DNA from: Serratia silvae
Lineage (GTDB): Bacteria > Pseudomonadota > Gammaproteobacteria > Enterobacterales > Enterobacteriaceae
NCBI RefSeq assembly: GCF_023282985.1
Contig: NZ_JAGQDC010000005.1
Span: 1-64,000 of the forward strand
Direction: 5' to 3'
Length of the DNA: 64,000 nt
Shown here: positions 38,515 to 49,418 of the stretch, in pieces
Layout: each line of letters begins with the position of its first letter
Position numbering within the stretch: the first letter of the stretch is position 1
Program-made: the position numbers and the translations under genes
Notes under the pieces: model-generated
What the model saw: only the letters and a program-made list of their open reading frames with translations
Told to the model about the DNA's origin: nothing
Databases searched by the model: none

Positions 38515-38541
38515 ACCCCCGCAGGTTAGCGCCTGCGGGGT
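38515..38541. terminator. bidirectional hairpin between menI and the orphan gene
   Basis: CCCCGCAGG and CCTGCGGGG form a 9-bp perfect stem with a six-base loop, between two convergent genes and within 6 bp of both stops. No long T-run. Confidence 0.55.
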
Positions 38542-38546
38542 AAACA

Positions 38547-38951
38547 TTACAGCGGGAACGGCACCCGTTTCACAAAATCCTTCTGAAAAGCGGTAGCCTT
38601 ATCCCAGCCGCCTTCCATCGAATATTTCTGACAAATCAGCGTGAGCGTATGCCGGGCAAAATGGTAACTCTGCACGCGGAACAGCTGGCAGCGCTGTGGA
38701 TTGTTGATTTCAACGATCAGCCGGTTGTGCAGTTTGCTCAGCGCATGCAGATAGCTTTCATCATCGCCATTCTCCAGACATAAATTCGCCATGCCAAGAC
38801 TAACGCCGTTGTAACGCTTCAGATGATTGATGTTGCATTCCGGCCGCTGTAGCGCCGCTTCTGCCATATAGAAATCTACCGTGGTATCACGGATGTTGAA
38901 CTTGTACTCATCAATTTTGCCCAGCAGCCACGCATTCATCGAGATAGCCAT
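38547..38951 (-). CDS. unrecognised Fur-box-controlled protein
   Basis: A 134-residue soluble, probably all-helical protein with no signal peptide: MAISMNAWLLGKIDEYKFNI, then TTVDFYMAEAALQRPEC, and a C-terminal YSMEGGWDKATAFQKDFVKR. It has five cysteines but no CxxC cluster. I do not recognise its family. ATG 38951 is taken over a TTG at 38969 because of the weak GTGGA before it; ATG 38939 is another option. A near-perfect Fur box is ~24 bp upstream, so it should be made when iron is scarce, next to the suf operon with which it shares a divergent control region. Its role is unknown. Confidence 0.7.
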   Translation of the reverse strand: MAISMNAWLLGKIDEYKFNIRDTTVDFYMAEAALQRPECNINHLKRYNGVSLGMANLCLENGDDESYLHALSKLHNRLIVEINNPQRCQLFRVQSYHFARHTLTLICQKYSMEGGWDKATAFQKDFVKRVPFPL

Positions 38952-38974
38952 AGGTCCACGCCCAATCAAAGCTT

Positions 38975-38992
38975 AATGATAATCATTATCAT
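38975..38992. promoter_or_regulatory. Fur box of the orphan gene
   Basis: AATGATAATCATTATCAT, palindromic around ATGATAATCATTATCAT, one of three Fur boxes in the window. It lies directly upstream of the minus-strand orphan gene. Confidence 0.85.
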
Positions 38993-39351
38993 ATTTACTG
39001 CTGTGGCGATGATCAATGCTCCCCGCCGATTTTTTTCTGTTGTGGGTCATTTGACCGCCACGGGCTAAAAACACGCGAGCGACTAGACTTAAAGCAGGGA
39101 AAGGCATTTTTCAGACAGACAAGATGCAGAAATAGGTATTTTCTATGAATGTTTAAAACAGTCGGCTTATCCGGTGTTATAACCTTGCCGGGGCTGCGGG
39201 ATAAGCCGTACGGAATATGATGAATTACAATAAATTCAGCAGGATAAAAATTATCCCTGACTCTATTTCGCCTGGATGCGCCATCGGTTTAACGCGCTAT
39301 CGAGCGTAATTCCGGGCGTTTGGTAAATACCCCCGTAAAACAAACGGTTGA

Positions 39352-39370
39352 AGTGATAATCATTATCACT
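39352..39370. promoter_or_regulatory. Fur box of the suf operon
   Basis: AGTGATAATCATTATCACT is a perfect 19-bp palindrome in the Fur consensus, 57 bp before the sufA ATG. Fur repression of suf under iron sufficiency is known in E. coli, as are OxyR, IHF and IscR inputs; I could not place those with confidence in 38993-39351. Confidence 0.87.
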
Positions 39371-39426
39371 AACATAGACGGTAAGCCAGATTGGCGGTGG
39401 TAGAACACGAATGTGAGGTAGGCCAT

Positions 39427-39798
39427 ATGCATACGGAAGATGTTGGTACTTTTTCCTTGGCAGACAACGTCTGGCAAGGCATTTCGCTGAGCGACAGCGC
39501 GGTGAAGCAAATACTCAGACTCATGCAGCAGGATGCGCAGGTGAAAGGGCTGCAACTCGGCGTCAAACAATCCGGCTGTGCGGGCTTTGCCTACGTGCTG
39601 GATTTGACCCGCGAACCGGCCAGCGACGATCTGTTGTTCGAACGCGACGGAGCAAGGCTGTTCGTGCCGCTCAAAGCGATGCCGTTTATCGATGGCACCA
39701 CGGTAGATTTTGTTCGGGAAGGGCTGAATCAGATGTTCAAATTTAACAACCCTAAAGCTCAGAACGCCTGCGGGTGCGGTGAGAGCTTTGGCGTTTAA
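39427..39798 (+). CDS. sufA: Fe-S carrier SufA
   Basis: An A-type Fe-S carrier of 123 residues that accepts clusters from SufBCD and passes them to apoproteins. The three cysteine ligands are in [10 protein letters not shown] and [26 protein letters not shown] and [20 protein letters not shown] are shared with E. coli SufA. ATG 39427 follows GAGGTAGGCCAT; the longer frame to 39391 overlaps the promoter. First gene of sufABCDSE. Confidence 0.94.
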   Translation: MHTEDVGTFSLADNVWQGISLSDSAVKQILRLMQQDAQVKGLQLGVKQSGCAGFAYVLDLTREPASDDLLFERDGARLFVPLKAMPFIDGTTVDFVREGLNQMFKFNNPKAQNACGCGESFGV

Positions 39799-39812
39799 GC
39801 GATGCAATCAAC

Positions 39813-41312
39813 ATGACACGAAGCAACGTAGAAACAGCGAAAGACGTACCGGCTTGGGTCAGCGAAGGTCGCTATAAGGAAGGATTCTTTACCCAACTGG
39901 CCACCGATGAGTTGGCCAAAGGTATCAATGAAGAGGTGGTACGCGCCATCTCGGCCAAGCGTAACGAGCCAGAATGGATGCTGGAATTCCGCCTGGAGGC
40001 TTACCGCGCCTGGCTGCAAATGGAAGAGCCACACTGGCTGAAAGCCAACTACGACAAGCTGAACTATCAGGATTACAGCTACTATTCGGCACCGTCCTGC
40101 GGCAGCTGTGATGACGCCTGTGGTTCTCAGCCAGGGGCGGAGCAGCAGCCCGGAGCCAGTACGGAAAACGGCTACCTGACCAGCGAGGTAGAATTGGCGT
40201 TCAATCAACTGGGCGTTCCGGTGCGTGAAGGTAGCGAAGTAGCGGTAGACGCCATCTTTGACTCGGTTTCCGTCGCGACCACCTACCGTGAAAAGTTGGC
40301 GGAGAGTGGGGTGATCTTCTGCTCGTTCGGTGAGGCCATTCACGATCATCCGGATCTGGTGCGCCAGTATCTGGGCCGGGTTGTCCCGCATAACGACAAC
40401 TTCTTTGCCGCACTCAACGCAGCGGTGGCTTCTGATGGCACCTTTGTCTATGTGCCGAAGGGCGTGCGCTGCCCGATGGAGCTATCCACCTATTTTCGTA
40501 TTAACGCCGCGAAAACCGGCCAGTTTGAACGTACCATTCTGATTGCCGATGAAGGCAGCTACGTTAGCTATATCGAAGGCTGTTCAGCGCCGGTACGCGA
40601 CAGCTATCAGCTGCACGCGGCGGTAGTAGAAGTGATCTTGCATAAAGACGCCGAAGTGAAGTATTCCACAGTGCAAAACTGGTTCTCCGGCGGCGGCGAA
40701 AGCAAGGGCGGCATTCTTAACTTCGTGACCAAACGGGCGCTGTGTGAAGGCGCAGGGTCCAAAATGTCCTGGACGCAGTCGGAAACCGGCTCGGCCATCA
40801 CCTGGAAATACCCAAGCGTGATCTTGCAGGGCGACAACTCGATCGGCGAGTTTTTCTCGGTGGCGTTGACCAGCGGCAACCAGCAGGCGGATACCGGCAC
40901 CAAGATGATCCACATAGGTAAAAACACCAGGTCGACCATTATTGCCAAAGGGATCTCCGCTGGGCACAGCCAAAATACCTATCGCGGATTGGTGAAGATC
41001 CTGCCCGGGGCGGAAAACGCCCGTAACTTTACCCAGTGCGATTCGATGCTGATCGGGCCGAACAGCGGGGCGCATACCTTCCCTTATGTGGAAACGCGCA
41101 ATAACAGCGCCCAGCTTGAGCATGAGGCCACCACCTCGAAGATTGGTGACGACCAGCTGTTCTACTGCCTGCAACGGGGGATCAGCGAAGATAATGCCAT
41201 CTCGATGATCGTCAATGGTTTCTGTAAGGACGTGTTCTCCGAATTGCCGCTGGAATTTGCCGTGGAGGCACAGAAGTTACTGGCTATCAGCCTGGAACAC
41301 AGCGTCGGTTAA
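39813..41312 (+). CDS. sufB: Fe-S scaffold subunit SufB
   Basis: A 499-residue scaffold on which clusters are assembled in the SufBC2D complex. It has an N-terminal helical part ([25 protein letters not shown]), the variable CGSCDDACG motif near residue 95, and the β-helix core with [20 protein letters not shown] carrying the functional Cys (about residue 409) and [21 protein letters not shown]. Ends LEHSVG like E. coli SufB. Confidence 0.95.
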   Translation: MTRSNVETAKDVPAWVSEGRYKEGFFTQLATDELAKGINEEVVRAISAKRNEPEWMLEFRLEAYRAWLQMEEPHWLKANYDKLNYQDYSYYSAPSCGSCDDACGSQPGAEQQPGASTENGYLTSEVELAFNQLGVPVREGSEVAVDAIFDSVSVATTYREKLAESGVIFCSFGEAIHDHPDLVRQYLGRVVPHNDNFFAALNAAVASDGTFVYVPKGVRCPMELSTYFRINAAKTGQFERTILIADEGSYVSYIEGCSAPVRDSYQLHAAVVEVILHKDAEVKYSTVQNWFSGGGESKGGILNFVTKRALCEGAGSKMSWTQSETGSAITWKYPSVILQGDNSIGEFFSVALTSGNQQADTGTKMIHIGKNTRSTIIAKGISAGHSQNTYRGLVKILPGAENARNFTQCDSMLIGPNSGAHTFPYVETRNNSAQLEHEATTSKIGDDQLFYCLQRGISEDNAISMIVNGFCKDVFSELPLEFAVEAQKLLAISLEHSVG

Positions 41313-41355
41313 GCACCCGTATTTATAGCGCAGCAGCGCGATCTGAGGACACAGC

Positions 41356-42102
41356 ATGTTAAGCATCAAGAATTTACACGTCAGCGCCGAAGGTAATGAA
41401 ATCCTCAAAGGGCTGAGTCTGGACATCAAACCGGGTGAAGTGCACGCCATTATGGGGCCTAACGGCTCCGGTAAAAGCACGCTTTCCGCCACGCTGGCTG
41501 GCCGGGAAGAGTATGAAGTCACCGCAGGGGAAGTGACGTTTAAAGGCAAAGACCTGCTGGAACTGGCTCCTGAGGATCGGGCCGGTGAGGGCGTGTTCCT
41601 GGCGTTCCAGTATCCGGTGGAGATCCCCGGCGTCAGCAACCATTTCTTCCTGCAGACCTCGGTGAATGCGGTGCGTAATTACCGTGGCCAAGAGGCGCTG
41701 GATCGCTTTGACTTTGCCGACTTTATCGAACAGAAGATCGAGTTGCTGAATATGCCAGCGGATCTGTTGACCCGTTCGGTCAACGTCGGTTTTTCCGGCG
41801 GTGAGAAGAAACGTAATGACATCCTGCAAATGGCGGCGCTGGAGCCGGAGCTGTGTATTCTGGATGAAACGGATTCCGGGCTGGATATCGACGCGCTGAA
41901 GATCGTCGCCAACGGCGTTAATTCGCTGCGTGACGGCAAACGTGCCTTTATTATCGTCACCCACTATCAACGCATTCTCGATTACATCAAACCGGATTAC
42001 GTTCACGTGCTTTCCCAAGGGCGCATCGTGAAGTCCGGTGATTTCTCATTGGTGAAACAGTTGGAGGAGCAGGGCTATGGCTGGCTTTCCGACCAACAGT
42101 AA
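41356..42102 (+). CDS. sufC: Fe-S assembly ATPase SufC
   Basis: A 248-residue ABC-type ATPase of the SufBC2D scaffold, soluble and without a permease. Walker A is GPNGSGKST (residue ~34), the signature NVGFSGGEKKRNDILQM and Walker B CILDETDSGLDIDALK. ATP-driven dimerisation reshapes SufB-SufD. The end overlaps the sufD start by 26 bp. Confidence 0.95.
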   Translation: MLSIKNLHVSAEGNEILKGLSLDIKPGEVHAIMGPNGSGKSTLSATLAGREEYEVTAGEVTFKGKDLLELAPEDRAGEGVFLAFQYPVEIPGVSNHFFLQTSVNAVRNYRGQEALDRFDFADFIEQKIELLNMPADLLTRSVNVGFSGGEKKRNDILQMAALEPELCILDETDSGLDIDALKIVANGVNSLRDGKRAFIIVTHYQRILDYIKPDYVHVLSQGRIVKSGDFSLVKQLEEQGYGWLSDQQ

Positions 42103-43363
42103 TTCACGGGCGCTGCAGCAGATGTACAGCCTGTTCGAAGCGCGCGGCGGCGAGCGCTCTGCTCATGCGCTAGCCCATTGGCAGCAGGCTTTGCGCCAAG
42201 GCTGGCCGACTCGCAAGCAGGAAAACTGGAAATATACCCCGCTGGAAGGCTTGCTGGAGCAGCAGTTTCTGGAGCCTGTGGACAACGTGTTCAGCGCGGA
42301 GCAGCGTGACAAGCTGGCGTTGAAGATCGATGCCTATCGCCTGGTGTTTGTCGATGGGCGTTTATGCCCGCAACTGAGCGATGAGGATCTTGGTGACTAC
42401 CGGTTGACCAGGGTGGCCTATGATGCGTCACCAACGCTTCCGGAGCCGATCCAGCCGGAAATCTTCCTGCATTTGACCGAAAGTCTGGCGCAGGAAACCG
42501 GCGTGATTAGCCTGGCGGCAGGCAAAACACCGGTTAAGCCGCTCTATCTGCTGCATATCAGCACCGGTCGTGAGCAGCCTGGTGAAGTGAATACGCTGCA
42601 TCACCGGCATCATCTGGAGATTGCGAGCGGCGCACGGGCTTCGGTCATCGAACACTATACCAGCGTCAGCGTTGCGGCCCACTTCACCGGAGCGCGCCTG
42701 ACCGTGACGGTGGGCGATAATGCCGAGCTGCATCATTGCAAACTGGCGTTTGAGAGCCAGGCCAGTTACCACTTTGCCCATAACGACCTGCTGATTGGCC
42801 GCGACGCGCGGGTTAAAAGCGATAGCTTCCTGCTGGGGGCGGGGCTGACACGCCATCATACCAGCGCACGACTGGACGGCGAGGGCAGTAATCTAGTGAT
42901 CAACAGCCTGGTGTTGCCGGTAGGTAAAGAGGTGTGTGACACCAGAACCTATTTGGAACACAACAAAGGCTACTGCGAAAGCCGCCAACTGCACAAAACG
43001 GTGGTCAGCGATCGAGCCAAGGCGGTGTTTAACGGCATGATCAAGGTCGCGCAACACGCGATCAAAACCGACGGCCAGATGAACAACCACAACCTGCTGT
43101 TGGGCAAGGTCGCGGAGGTAGATAGCAAACCGCAATTGGAAATCTACGCCGATGATGTCAAATGCAGCCACGGTGCCACCGTGGGCCGGATCGATGAAGA
43201 GCAACTGTTCTATTTGCAATCGCGCGGTATCGATAAACATGCGGCGCAGCAGATGATCATTTTTGCCTTTGCCGCTGAACTGACGGAGGGCATTGCCGAC
43301 CCGATCATCCGGGAGTTGGTATTGGCGCGGATCGCCGAACGTTTACCCCAGGAGGCGGCATGA
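42077..43363 (+). CDS. sufD: Fe-S scaffold subunit SufD
   Basis: A 428-residue SufB paralogue and partner. It starts [20 protein letters not shown] like E. coli Suf[19 protein letters not shown] is near residue 50, and the C-terminal core has [20 protein letters not shown] with the His implicated in cluster formation and iron entry. Overlaps sufC by 26 bp and sufS by four (ATGA). Confidence 0.95.
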   Translation: MAGFPTNSNSRALQQMYSLFEARGGERSAHALAHWQQALRQGWPTRKQENWKYTPLEGLLEQQFLEPVDNVFSAEQRDKLALKIDAYRLVFVDGRLCPQLSDEDLGDYRLTRVAYDASPTLPEPIQPEIFLHLTESLAQETGVISLAAGKTPVKPLYLLHISTGREQPGEVNTLHHRHHLEIASGARASVIEHYTSVSVAAHFTGARLTVTVGDNAELHHCKLAFESQASYHFAHNDLLIGRDARVKSDSFLLGAGLTRHHTSARLDGEGSNLVINSLVLPVGKEVCDTRTYLEHNKGYCESRQLHKTVVSDRAKAVFNGMIKVAQHAIKTDGQMNNHNLLLGKVAEVDSKPQLEIYADDVKCSHGATVGRIDEEQLFYLQSRGIDKHAAQQMIIFAFAAELTEGIADPIIRELVLARIAERLPQEAA

Positions 43364-44580
43364 GTTATCCCCTGGAGCGGGTGCGTAGAGATTTTCCCCT
43401 GCTGGCTAGGGAGGTCAATGGGCAACCGTTGGCTTACCTGGACAGCGCAGCCAGCGCACAGAAACCGCAGAGCGTGATTGACCGCGAACTGGATTTCTAT
43501 CGTCACGGGTATGCCGCAGTACACCGCGGTATCCATACGCTGAGCGCCGAAGCTACCCAGCAGATGGAGGCCGTGCGCGAGCAGGTGGCGCGTTTTATCA
43601 ACGCAGACTCTGCGGAAGAAATCGTGTTTGTCAAAGGAACCACCGAAGGCATCAATCTGGTGGCTAACAGCTTTGGCCGCCATCTGCTGACGGCGGGCGA
43701 CAGCATCATCATCACTGAGATGGAGCACCATGCCAACATTGTGCCGTGGCAAATGCTGGCGCAGGAACGTGGCATTACACTGCGTGTCTGGCCATTGCAG
43801 CCAGATGGCACCTTGGATCTGGCGCAACTGCCAGGCTTGATCGATGCCTCCACCAAGCTGCTGGCAATCACTCAGGTGTCGAACGTGCTGGGAACCGTCA
43901 ACCCACTGCATGCGATCATTCCCGTGGCCAAATCGGCTGGGCTGAAGGTGCTGGTGGACGGCGCTCAGGCGGTGATGCATCAGCGTATTGATGTCCAGGC
44001 GCTCGACTGTGATTTCTATGTGTTCTCCGGCCACAAGCTGTATGGGCCTAGCGGTATCGGCATTCTGTATGGCAAGCAAGCGTTGCTAGAGCAGATGCCG
44101 CCGTGGGAAGGCGGTGGTGCGATGATCCAACGGGTCAGCCTGAAGGAAGGGACTACCTTTGCTTCTCCTCCCTGGCGTTTTGAGGCCGGTTCGCCCAATA
44201 CGGCTGGCATGATGGGGCTGGGGGCAGCCATCGAGTATGTCGAGGCTCTGGGGCTGGAAAACATCCACGATTACGAGCAATCTTTAATGCGCTATGCATT
44301 GGAAGGATTGCAGCAGGTGCCAACGCTAAAGATTTATGGCCCTGCGCAACGTGCTGGCGTGATTGCCTTTAACTTGGGTGAACATCATGCCTATGACGTG
44401 GGTAGCTTCCTGGACCAATACGGTATTGCGATCCGCACTGGGCACCACTGTGCTATGCCGCTGATGGAGTTCTACCGGGTGCCAAGTATGTGCCGGGCTT
44501 CGCTGGCGTTGTACAATACCCGCGAGGAAGTGGATCGGTTGGTAGCCGGTTTGCAGCGCATCCACAGCTTGTTAGGCTAA
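43360..44580 (+). CDS. sufS: cysteine desulfurase SufS
   Basis: A 406-residue PLP-dependent class V enzyme that removes sulfur from cysteine for Fe-S assembly. The PLP lysine is in [15 protein letters not shown] (about residue 226), and the persulfide Cys is in [19 protein letters not shown] (about 364). The substrate region [11 protein letters not shown] is present. It hands sulfur to SufE, encoded next. Confidence 0.95.
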   Translation: MSYPLERVRRDFPLLAREVNGQPLAYLDSAASAQKPQSVIDRELDFYRHGYAAVHRGIHTLSAEATQQMEAVREQVARFINADSAEEIVFVKGTTEGINLVANSFGRHLLTAGDSIIITEMEHHANIVPWQMLAQERGITLRVWPLQPDGTLDLAQLPGLIDASTKLLAITQVSNVLGTVNPLHAIIPVAKSAGLKVLVDGAQAVMHQRIDVQALDCDFYVFSGHKLYGPSGIGILYGKQALLEQMPPWEGGGAMIQRVSLKEGTTFASPPWRFEAGSPNTAGMMGLGAAIEYVEALGLENIHDYEQSLMRYALEGLQQVPTLKIYGPAQRAGVIAFNLGEHHAYDVGSFLDQYGIAIRTGHHCAMPLMEFYRVPSMCRASLALYNTREEVDRLVAGLQRIHSLLG

Positions 44581-44597
44581 TCATTAAAGGGAGCCAC

Positions 44598-45014
44598 ATG
44601 GCGCATTTGCCGGACAAAGAGAAACTGGTGCGTAATTTTTCCCGCTGCCTGAACTGGGAAGAGAAGTACCTGTACGTGATCGAACTGGGTAGCCAGTTGC
44701 CACCGCTGGATGAAAGTGATCGGCAGGCGGTCAACCTGATTTCCGGCTGTCAAAGCCAAGTCTGGATCGTGATGAACAATAACGCTGAAGGGCGGGTTGA
44801 GTTTCACGGTGATAGCGATGCCGCGATAGTAAAGGGTCTGCTGGCGGTGGTGTTTATTGTTTATCACCAGCTCACGCCGCAGCAAATCCTCGATCTGGAT
44901 GTGCGCCCTTTCTTCAGCGAACTGGCTTTGAGCCAACATCTGACGCCTTCCCGTTCTCAGGGGCTGGAGGCGATGATCCGCGCTATTCGCAGTAAAGCGG
45001 CTCAGTTCGCCTGA
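44598..45014 (+). CDS. sufE: sulfur acceptor SufE
   Basis: A 138-residue protein that accepts persulfide from SufS and passes it to SufB. The active Cys is in [12 protein letters not shown] (about residue 51), and the opening [31 protein letters not shown] region is as in E. coli. ATG 44598 follows AAAGGGAG; the longer frame would overlap sufS deeply. Last gene of the operon. Confidence 0.94.
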   Translation: MAHLPDKEKLVRNFSRCLNWEEKYLYVIELGSQLPPLDESDRQAVNLISGCQSQVWIVMNNNAEGRVEFHGDSDAAIVKGLLAVVFIVYHQLTPQQILDLDVRPFFSELALSQHLTPSRSQGLEAMIRAIRSKAAQFA

Positions 45015-45024
45015 CCGGACACCC

Positions 45025-45060
45025 AAGGCTTATTGATGGCACGCTATGTCAATGAGCCTT
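45025..45060 (+). terminator. probable suf operon terminator
   Basis: AAGGCTTATTGA and TCAATGAGCCTT form a 12-bp stem with one wobble pair, 11 bp after the sufE stop. The following TTTAC is a weak T-run. Confidence 0.5.
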
Positions 45061-45294
45061 TACAATTCCTGCCAAACTCCGCCTTTTTTCCGCAAATCAT
45101 AGCCATTTCAGTCAGTTACTCGCTGACGATGCATTGACAATTCCTGTGTTTGATTACGTTATAACATGTTGATTTTGGGCAATTTATTGCCTTTGAGTCG
45201 GATCTTGCTAATATCGAAAGAGTGTTTATCTTATTTACCTGCTGGCCAGCGACCGCTAGCTTTGCCATGAACCGTAATAACAATAGGGATAAGA

Positions 45295-46314
45295 ATGAAA
45301 CGTGCGTTGACTCTAATGGGCGTGTTATTCGCCACCGTGCTGACCGGCACTCAGGCCGCCAGTGCGAACGAATACCCATTGCCGCCGCCGGGCAGCCGTC
45401 TGATTGGTGAGAATACGATTTACAACGTGCCAAACGATGGCCGTTCGCTGGAGGCCATTGCGGCTGACTACAAGATTGGGCTGTTGGGCATGCTGGAAGC
45501 CAACCCAGGTACCGATCCCTATTTGCCTAAACCGGGGACGGCGCTGACTATCCCGACACAGATGCTACTGCCGGATACCCCACGCGAAGGGATTGTGGTC
45601 AACCTGGCGGAACTGCGCTTGTACTATTATCCGAAAGGGGAAGATAAGGTGATCGTCTACCCGATCGGTATCGGCCAGACCGGCATGAATACGCCGCTGA
45701 AGGTGACCTCGGTCAGCCAGAAGATCCCAAACCCAACCTGGACACCCACCGCCAACATCCGCAAGCGCTACCAGTCACAGGGCGTGACCCTGCCTGCGGT
45801 AATACCGGCTGGCCCAGAGAATCCGATGGGGCTGTTTGCCATGCGTTTGGCCATGGGGCACGGTGAATACCTGATCCACGGCACCAATGCCAACTTTGGT
45901 ATCGGAATGCGCGTGAGCTCAGGCTGCATCCGTCTGCGCCCGGACGATATCGAAACGCTGTTCAACCAGGTGCCACAAGGCACCAGAGTGCAAATCGTCA
46001 ATGAACCGGTGAAAGTCTCCGTTGAGCCAGACGGCAAACGCTATGTAGAAGTGCATCAGCCATTGTCGAGAGTGGCCAGTGACGATCCGCAGACCATGCC
46101 AATCGCACTTTCTAAAAATCAGAAAGCATTTGCTGCCGATCAACAGACCGACAAGACAATGCTCGACAGCGCCATCGTACGGCGTTCTGGAATGCCGGTG
46201 CTGGTCAGTGTAGGGCAAGACCCTTCCGAGGTCGCTACGCCGTCTACAGCGCCTCAGGGCGAGAGTGCTGGCACCTCGGGTTGGTCTGGAGCACCGATTA
46301 GCTCGGTGGACTGA
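45295..46314 (+). CDS. ldtE: L,D-transpeptidase LdtE (YnhG)
   Basis: A 339-residue periplasmic enzyme with signal peptide ending ASANE. A LysM-like region (SLEAIAADYKIGLLGMLEANPG) precedes the YkuD domain with catalytic HGTNANFGIGMRVSSGCIRL (Cys about residue 211). LdtE makes 3-3 cross-links in peptidoglycan. A ~95-residue Ser/Thr/Pro-rich tail follows. The position between sufE and lpp is the E. coli arrangement. AAGAATG overlaps the Shine-Dalgarno region AGGGATAAG. Confidence 0.88.
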   Translation: MKRALTLMGVLFATVLTGTQAASANEYPLPPPGSRLIGENTIYNVPNDGRSLEAIAADYKIGLLGMLEANPGTDPYLPKPGTALTIPTQMLLPDTPREGIVVNLAELRLYYYPKGEDKVIVYPIGIGQTGMNTPLKVTSVSQKIPNPTWTPTANIRKRYQSQGVTLPAVIPAGPENPMGLFAMRLAMGHGEYLIHGTNANFGIGMRVSSGCIRLRPDDIETLFNQVPQGTRVQIVNEPVKVSVEPDGKRYVEVHQPLSRVASDDPQTMPIALSKNQKAFAADQQTDKTMLDSAIVRRSGMPVLVSVGQDPSEVATPSTAPQGESAGTSGWSGAPISSVD

Positions 46315-46400
46315 GTCTCGGTGTGGTGCAGGACGCAGCATGTGAACTGACCCCACGAATTAAATCCGTTTAGCAGTATTGTTATTGTGTCATCAATCTG

Positions 46401-46427
46401 AGCCTGGCGTTGAGCCGGGCTTTTTTT
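46401..46427 (+). terminator. rho-independent terminator of ldtE
   Basis: AGCCTGGC-GTTGA-GCCGGGCT then seven T. Strong and correctly placed for the plus-strand gene. Confidence 0.85.
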
Positions 46428-46459
46428 GTCTGCAAGGGCGGAGGGGGCAAATGAGATGC

Positions 46460-46491
46460 AAAAAAAAACGGTGCACAATGTGCACCGTTTT
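46460..46491 (-). terminator. rho-independent terminator of lpp
   Basis: On the minus strand ACGGTGCACA and TGTGCACCGT pair and are followed by nine T, 17 bp after the lpp stop. A strong terminator suited to a very abundant mRNA. Confidence 0.9.
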
Positions 46492-46508
46492 CAATAACCG
46501 AAGCAATC

Positions 46509-46766
<258 letters not shown>

Positions 46767-46781
46767 TTAATCTCCATGTAG

Positions 46782-46815
46782 CGTTACAAGTATTACACAA
46801 ACTTTTTTCGAAAGA
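46782..46815 (-). promoter_or_regulatory. lpp promoter
   Basis: On the minus strand GTGTAATACTTGTAACGC matches the E. coli lpp promoter, with -10 TAATACT at 46789-46795 and transcription start predicted at G 46782; the transcribed leader GCTACATGGAGATTAACTC is also conserved. Confidence 0.8.
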
Positions 46816-46997
46816 GAATAAATTTTTTGTATTAAGGCTCTTTATTTTGATCGTTCGCTCAAACTTGCATCTGGTTTTGCAAAATAGTTAAAAAATCGAA
46901 GGAAAACAGCCTGATTCTATGGGAGAACTCTTAATTGAAACTGGAGAAATAAACCACTTTAATGGTTGCGTTTTTCTGAAAGTACGGTATGGCAGAT

Positions 46998-47022
46998 AAA
47001 AAAACGCCGCTAGGCGGCGTTT
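46998..47022 (-). terminator. rho-independent terminator of pykF
   Basis: On the minus strand AACGCCGC-CTA-GCGGCGTT followed by TTTTTT, 30 bp after the pykF stop. Confidence 0.87.
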
Positions 47023-47051
47023 GGGTTACAGATTTGTAGTCACGTTTATTA

Positions 47052-48464
47052 TTACAGCACGTGAACCGAAGCCGTATTGGTGGTGCCGCTTGGTACCAGA
47101 GCACCAGAAACCATCACTACGACGTCGCCTTTCTGTGCCAGGCCGCTCGCCAAAGCAACTTCTTTACCAATGCGGTAGAAGTCGTCGGTAGAAGCAATTT
47201 CCTTGACCATCTGAGTGGTGATGCCTTTGCTCAGGATCAACTGACGAGCAGTGACTTCGTTGGTCGTCAGCGCCAGGATCACGGCGTTAGGGAAGTACTT
47301 ACGTACGGATTTGGCCGACTTGCCCCCGCTGGTAGCAACCACGATCAGTGGAGCGTCCAGTTTCTCGGCGGTTTCTACCGCACCACGGCACACCGCTTCG
47401 GTAATACGCAGTTTACGGTTGTCGTTCAGGGTATCGATACGGCTAGGCATCACGCGATCGGTACGTTCGCAGATGGTTGCCATGATGGTAACGGCTTCCA
47501 GCGGATATTTACCCTTGGCGCTTTCACCAGACAGCATCACTGCATCGGTACCGTCCAGGATGGCGTTGGCAACGTCACCGGCTTCTGCACGGGTAGGGCG
47601 CGGGTTCTTGATCATTGAATCCAGCATCTGGGTCGCGGTGATAACCACTTTGCGTGCGCGGTTACACTTCTCGATCATCATCTTCTGCGCGAAGATCACT
47701 TCTTCTACCGGGATTTCTACACCCAGATCGCCACGGGCAACCATGATGCCGTCAGACGCTTCGAGGATCTCATCGAAGTTGTTGAGGCCTTCCTGGTTTT
47801 CGATCTTGGAGATGATCTGAATGTGTTCGCCGCCGTGGGCTTTCAGGTGCTCACGGATTTCCAACACGTCGGAACGCTTACGGATAAAGGAAGCCGCAAC
47901 GAAGTCTACGCCTTGTTCACAACCGAAGATCAGGTCACGCTTGTCTTTTTCGGCCAGTGCTGGCAGCTGAATGGAAACGCCCGGCAGGTTAACACCTTTG
48001 TTTTCGCCCAGATCGCCGCTGTTCAGTACTTTACAGATTACTTCGCTTTCGGTAACCGCAGTCACTTCCATACCGATCAGACCATCATCCACCAGTACGG
48101 TGTTGCCAATTTTAAGGTCGGCAGCAAAGCCAGGGTAGGTCACAGCAACGCGCTCTTTGTTACCGATAACGCTTTGGTCGGTGGTGAAGGTGAAGGTTTG
48201 GCCAGCAACCAGGGCTGCATCAACGCCGCCTTCCAGCTTCATGGTACGGATTTCCGGGCCTTTGGTATCGAGCAGGATACCCGCGTTTTTACCGGTTTTG
48301 GCAATTACCGCACGCATGTTTTTGATGCGGTTGCCGTGTTCTTCATAATCGCCATGGGAGAAGTTAAGGCGCATTACGTTCATGCCCGCGTTCAGCAGGC
48401 TGGTCAGCATTTCTTCCGACTCGGTTTTCGGGCCGATAGTACAAACAATTTTGGTCTTTTTCAT
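47052..48464 (-). CDS. pykF: pyruvate kinase I
   Basis: Converts PEP + ADP to pyruvate + ATP; the type I enzyme is activated by fructose-1,6-bisphosphate. 470 residues, as in E. coli PykF. It has [65 protein letters not shown] and [20 protein letters not shown]. The reciprocal step is PpsA in this same window. A Cra-like site lies ~225 bp upstream. Confidence 0.96.
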   Translation of the reverse strand: MKKTKIVCTIGPKTESEEMLTSLLNAGMNVMRLNFSHGDYEEHGNRIKNMRAVIAKTGKNAGILLDTKGPEIRTMKLEGGVDAALVAGQTFTFTTDQSVIGNKERVAVTYPGFAADLKIGNTVLVDDGLIGMEVTAVTESEVICKVLNSGDLGENKGVNLPGVSIQLPALAEKDKRDLIFGCEQGVDFVAASFIRKRSDVLEIREHLKAHGGEHIQIISKIENQEGLNNFDEILEASDGIMVARGDLGVEIPVEEVIFAQKMMIEKCNRARKVVITATQMLDSMIKNPRPTRAEAGDVANAILDGTDAVMLSGESAKGKYPLEAVTIMATICERTDRVMPSRIDTLNDNRKLRITEAVCRGAVETAEKLDAPLIVVATSGGKSAKSVRKYFPNAVILALTTNEVTARQLILSKGITTQMVKEIASTDDFYRIGKEVALASGLAQKGDVVVMVSGALVPSGTTNTASVHVL

Positions 48465-48687
48465 GACGATTTTTTCTGCAAGTTGTGATGGATAATAAAA
48501 CTAACGGTACCGGCGGCTAGGCCATCGGTAAGGGATTTGAGCTGTGCCTGGCAATGCAAAACATAGTTAAGGATAGGTGACCTTGGTCGAAGTGGGGTGG
48601 AAAAATTCGGCCGATGCCCAGATGTGGGTAGGCTGCGCAAAAAGCGAGGATGGGAATTTGTTGTAATTGCGTTTTCGCAGATCAAGG

Positions 48688-48703
48688 GCTGAAACCATTC
48701 AAC
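48688..48703. promoter_or_regulatory. Cra (FruR)-like site upstream of pykF
   Basis: GCTGAAACCATTCAAC matches 13 of 16 positions of GCTGAATCGATTCAGC. In E. coli, Cra represses pykF. The long 430-bp gap holds nothing else I can name. Confidence 0.6.
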
Positions 48704-48892
48704 TGAAAGACGTTGCGCATTATAAGGCTATGCGGCTGGAAACAAAACAAAAAACCGCAGTTACGGGCAGGTTTGTACATAAAATCAGCAAATATGGCGC
48801 AAAAAGGCCGCCTGCCAACGGGTTTGTTGCGCAAATAGCATTACTGTAAAGGATTATGTTTTCGAAAAAATAAAGTGATGAACTTCACGCTT

Positions 48893-49198
48893 TCAAGCAT
48901 TTTGCTGGATTTCCAGCAGGACTCCGTCATCCAGACAGAAACAACCAAATACGGTGGCGGCAGGGATCGTCAGGGTTTCCTGAGCTATCAGAGTATGCAC
49001 GTCGCTGCCGACGGTGAACTCGAAAATACCAGAAAGGATGCGGATTTGCTGAGGGTAGGGGCGTTTTTGCAGTTGGTCAAAGGTGCCTGCGGCAAATTTT
49101 ACTTCCCAGGCGGTGCTCCCATCGCTCATTTGCCCTTGGCGGCGGGCGAGGCCATTGTCGAATTGTTCGAACGGCAGGTGTGATTTAAAAACCGACAT
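48893..49198 (-). CDS. small cupin-fold protein
   Basis: A 101-residue soluble protein. The strands IRILSGIFEFTVGSDVHTLIAQETLTIPAATVFGCFCLDDGVLLEI (around residues 55-98) follow a single-domain cupin pattern, but the usual HxH metal ligands are absent. I do not recognise a named family member. ATG 49198 is preceded by GGAGG at eight bases, so translation is likely; an upstream in-frame start at 49213 is not needed. Possibly monocistronic. Confidence 0.65.
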   Translation of the reverse strand: MSVFKSHLPFEQFDNGLARRQGQMSDGSTAWEVKFAAGTFDQLQKRPYPQQIRILSGIFEFTVGSDVHTLIAQETLTIPAATVFGCFCLDDGVLLEIQQNA

Positions 49199-49320
49199 CA
49201 AAATTACCTCCATCAGGATACTGCGCTGATGATACGCGACGGGCTGACGCTATGTCCGGTATTACTGTCAAATTGGGTTGCCGTTAGGCGAGAGATAATA
49301 CTGGGAAGCGAAATAAGAAG

Positions 49321-49397
49321 TGGTGCGTCCGAATGGACTCGAACCATCGACCCCCACCATGTCAAGGTGGTGCTCTAACCAACTGAGCTACGGACGC
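49321..49397 (-). tRNA. tRNA-Val (GAC), copy 1
   Basis: A 77-nt cloverleaf on the minus strand including the encoded CCA. Acceptor GCGTCCG pairs with CGGACGC, the anticodon loop is CTTGACATG (GAC), and the T-loop has GGTTCGAGTCC. It corresponds to the valV/valW type. Confidence 0.95.
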
Positions 49398-49418
49398 ACT
49401 GTGCTACTTTCAGGAATT

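Noticed and set aside
43210-44079. A 289-codon antisense frame across sufD-sufS
   Set aside because: Shadow of well-supported genes; composition and residues show no protein-like motifs.
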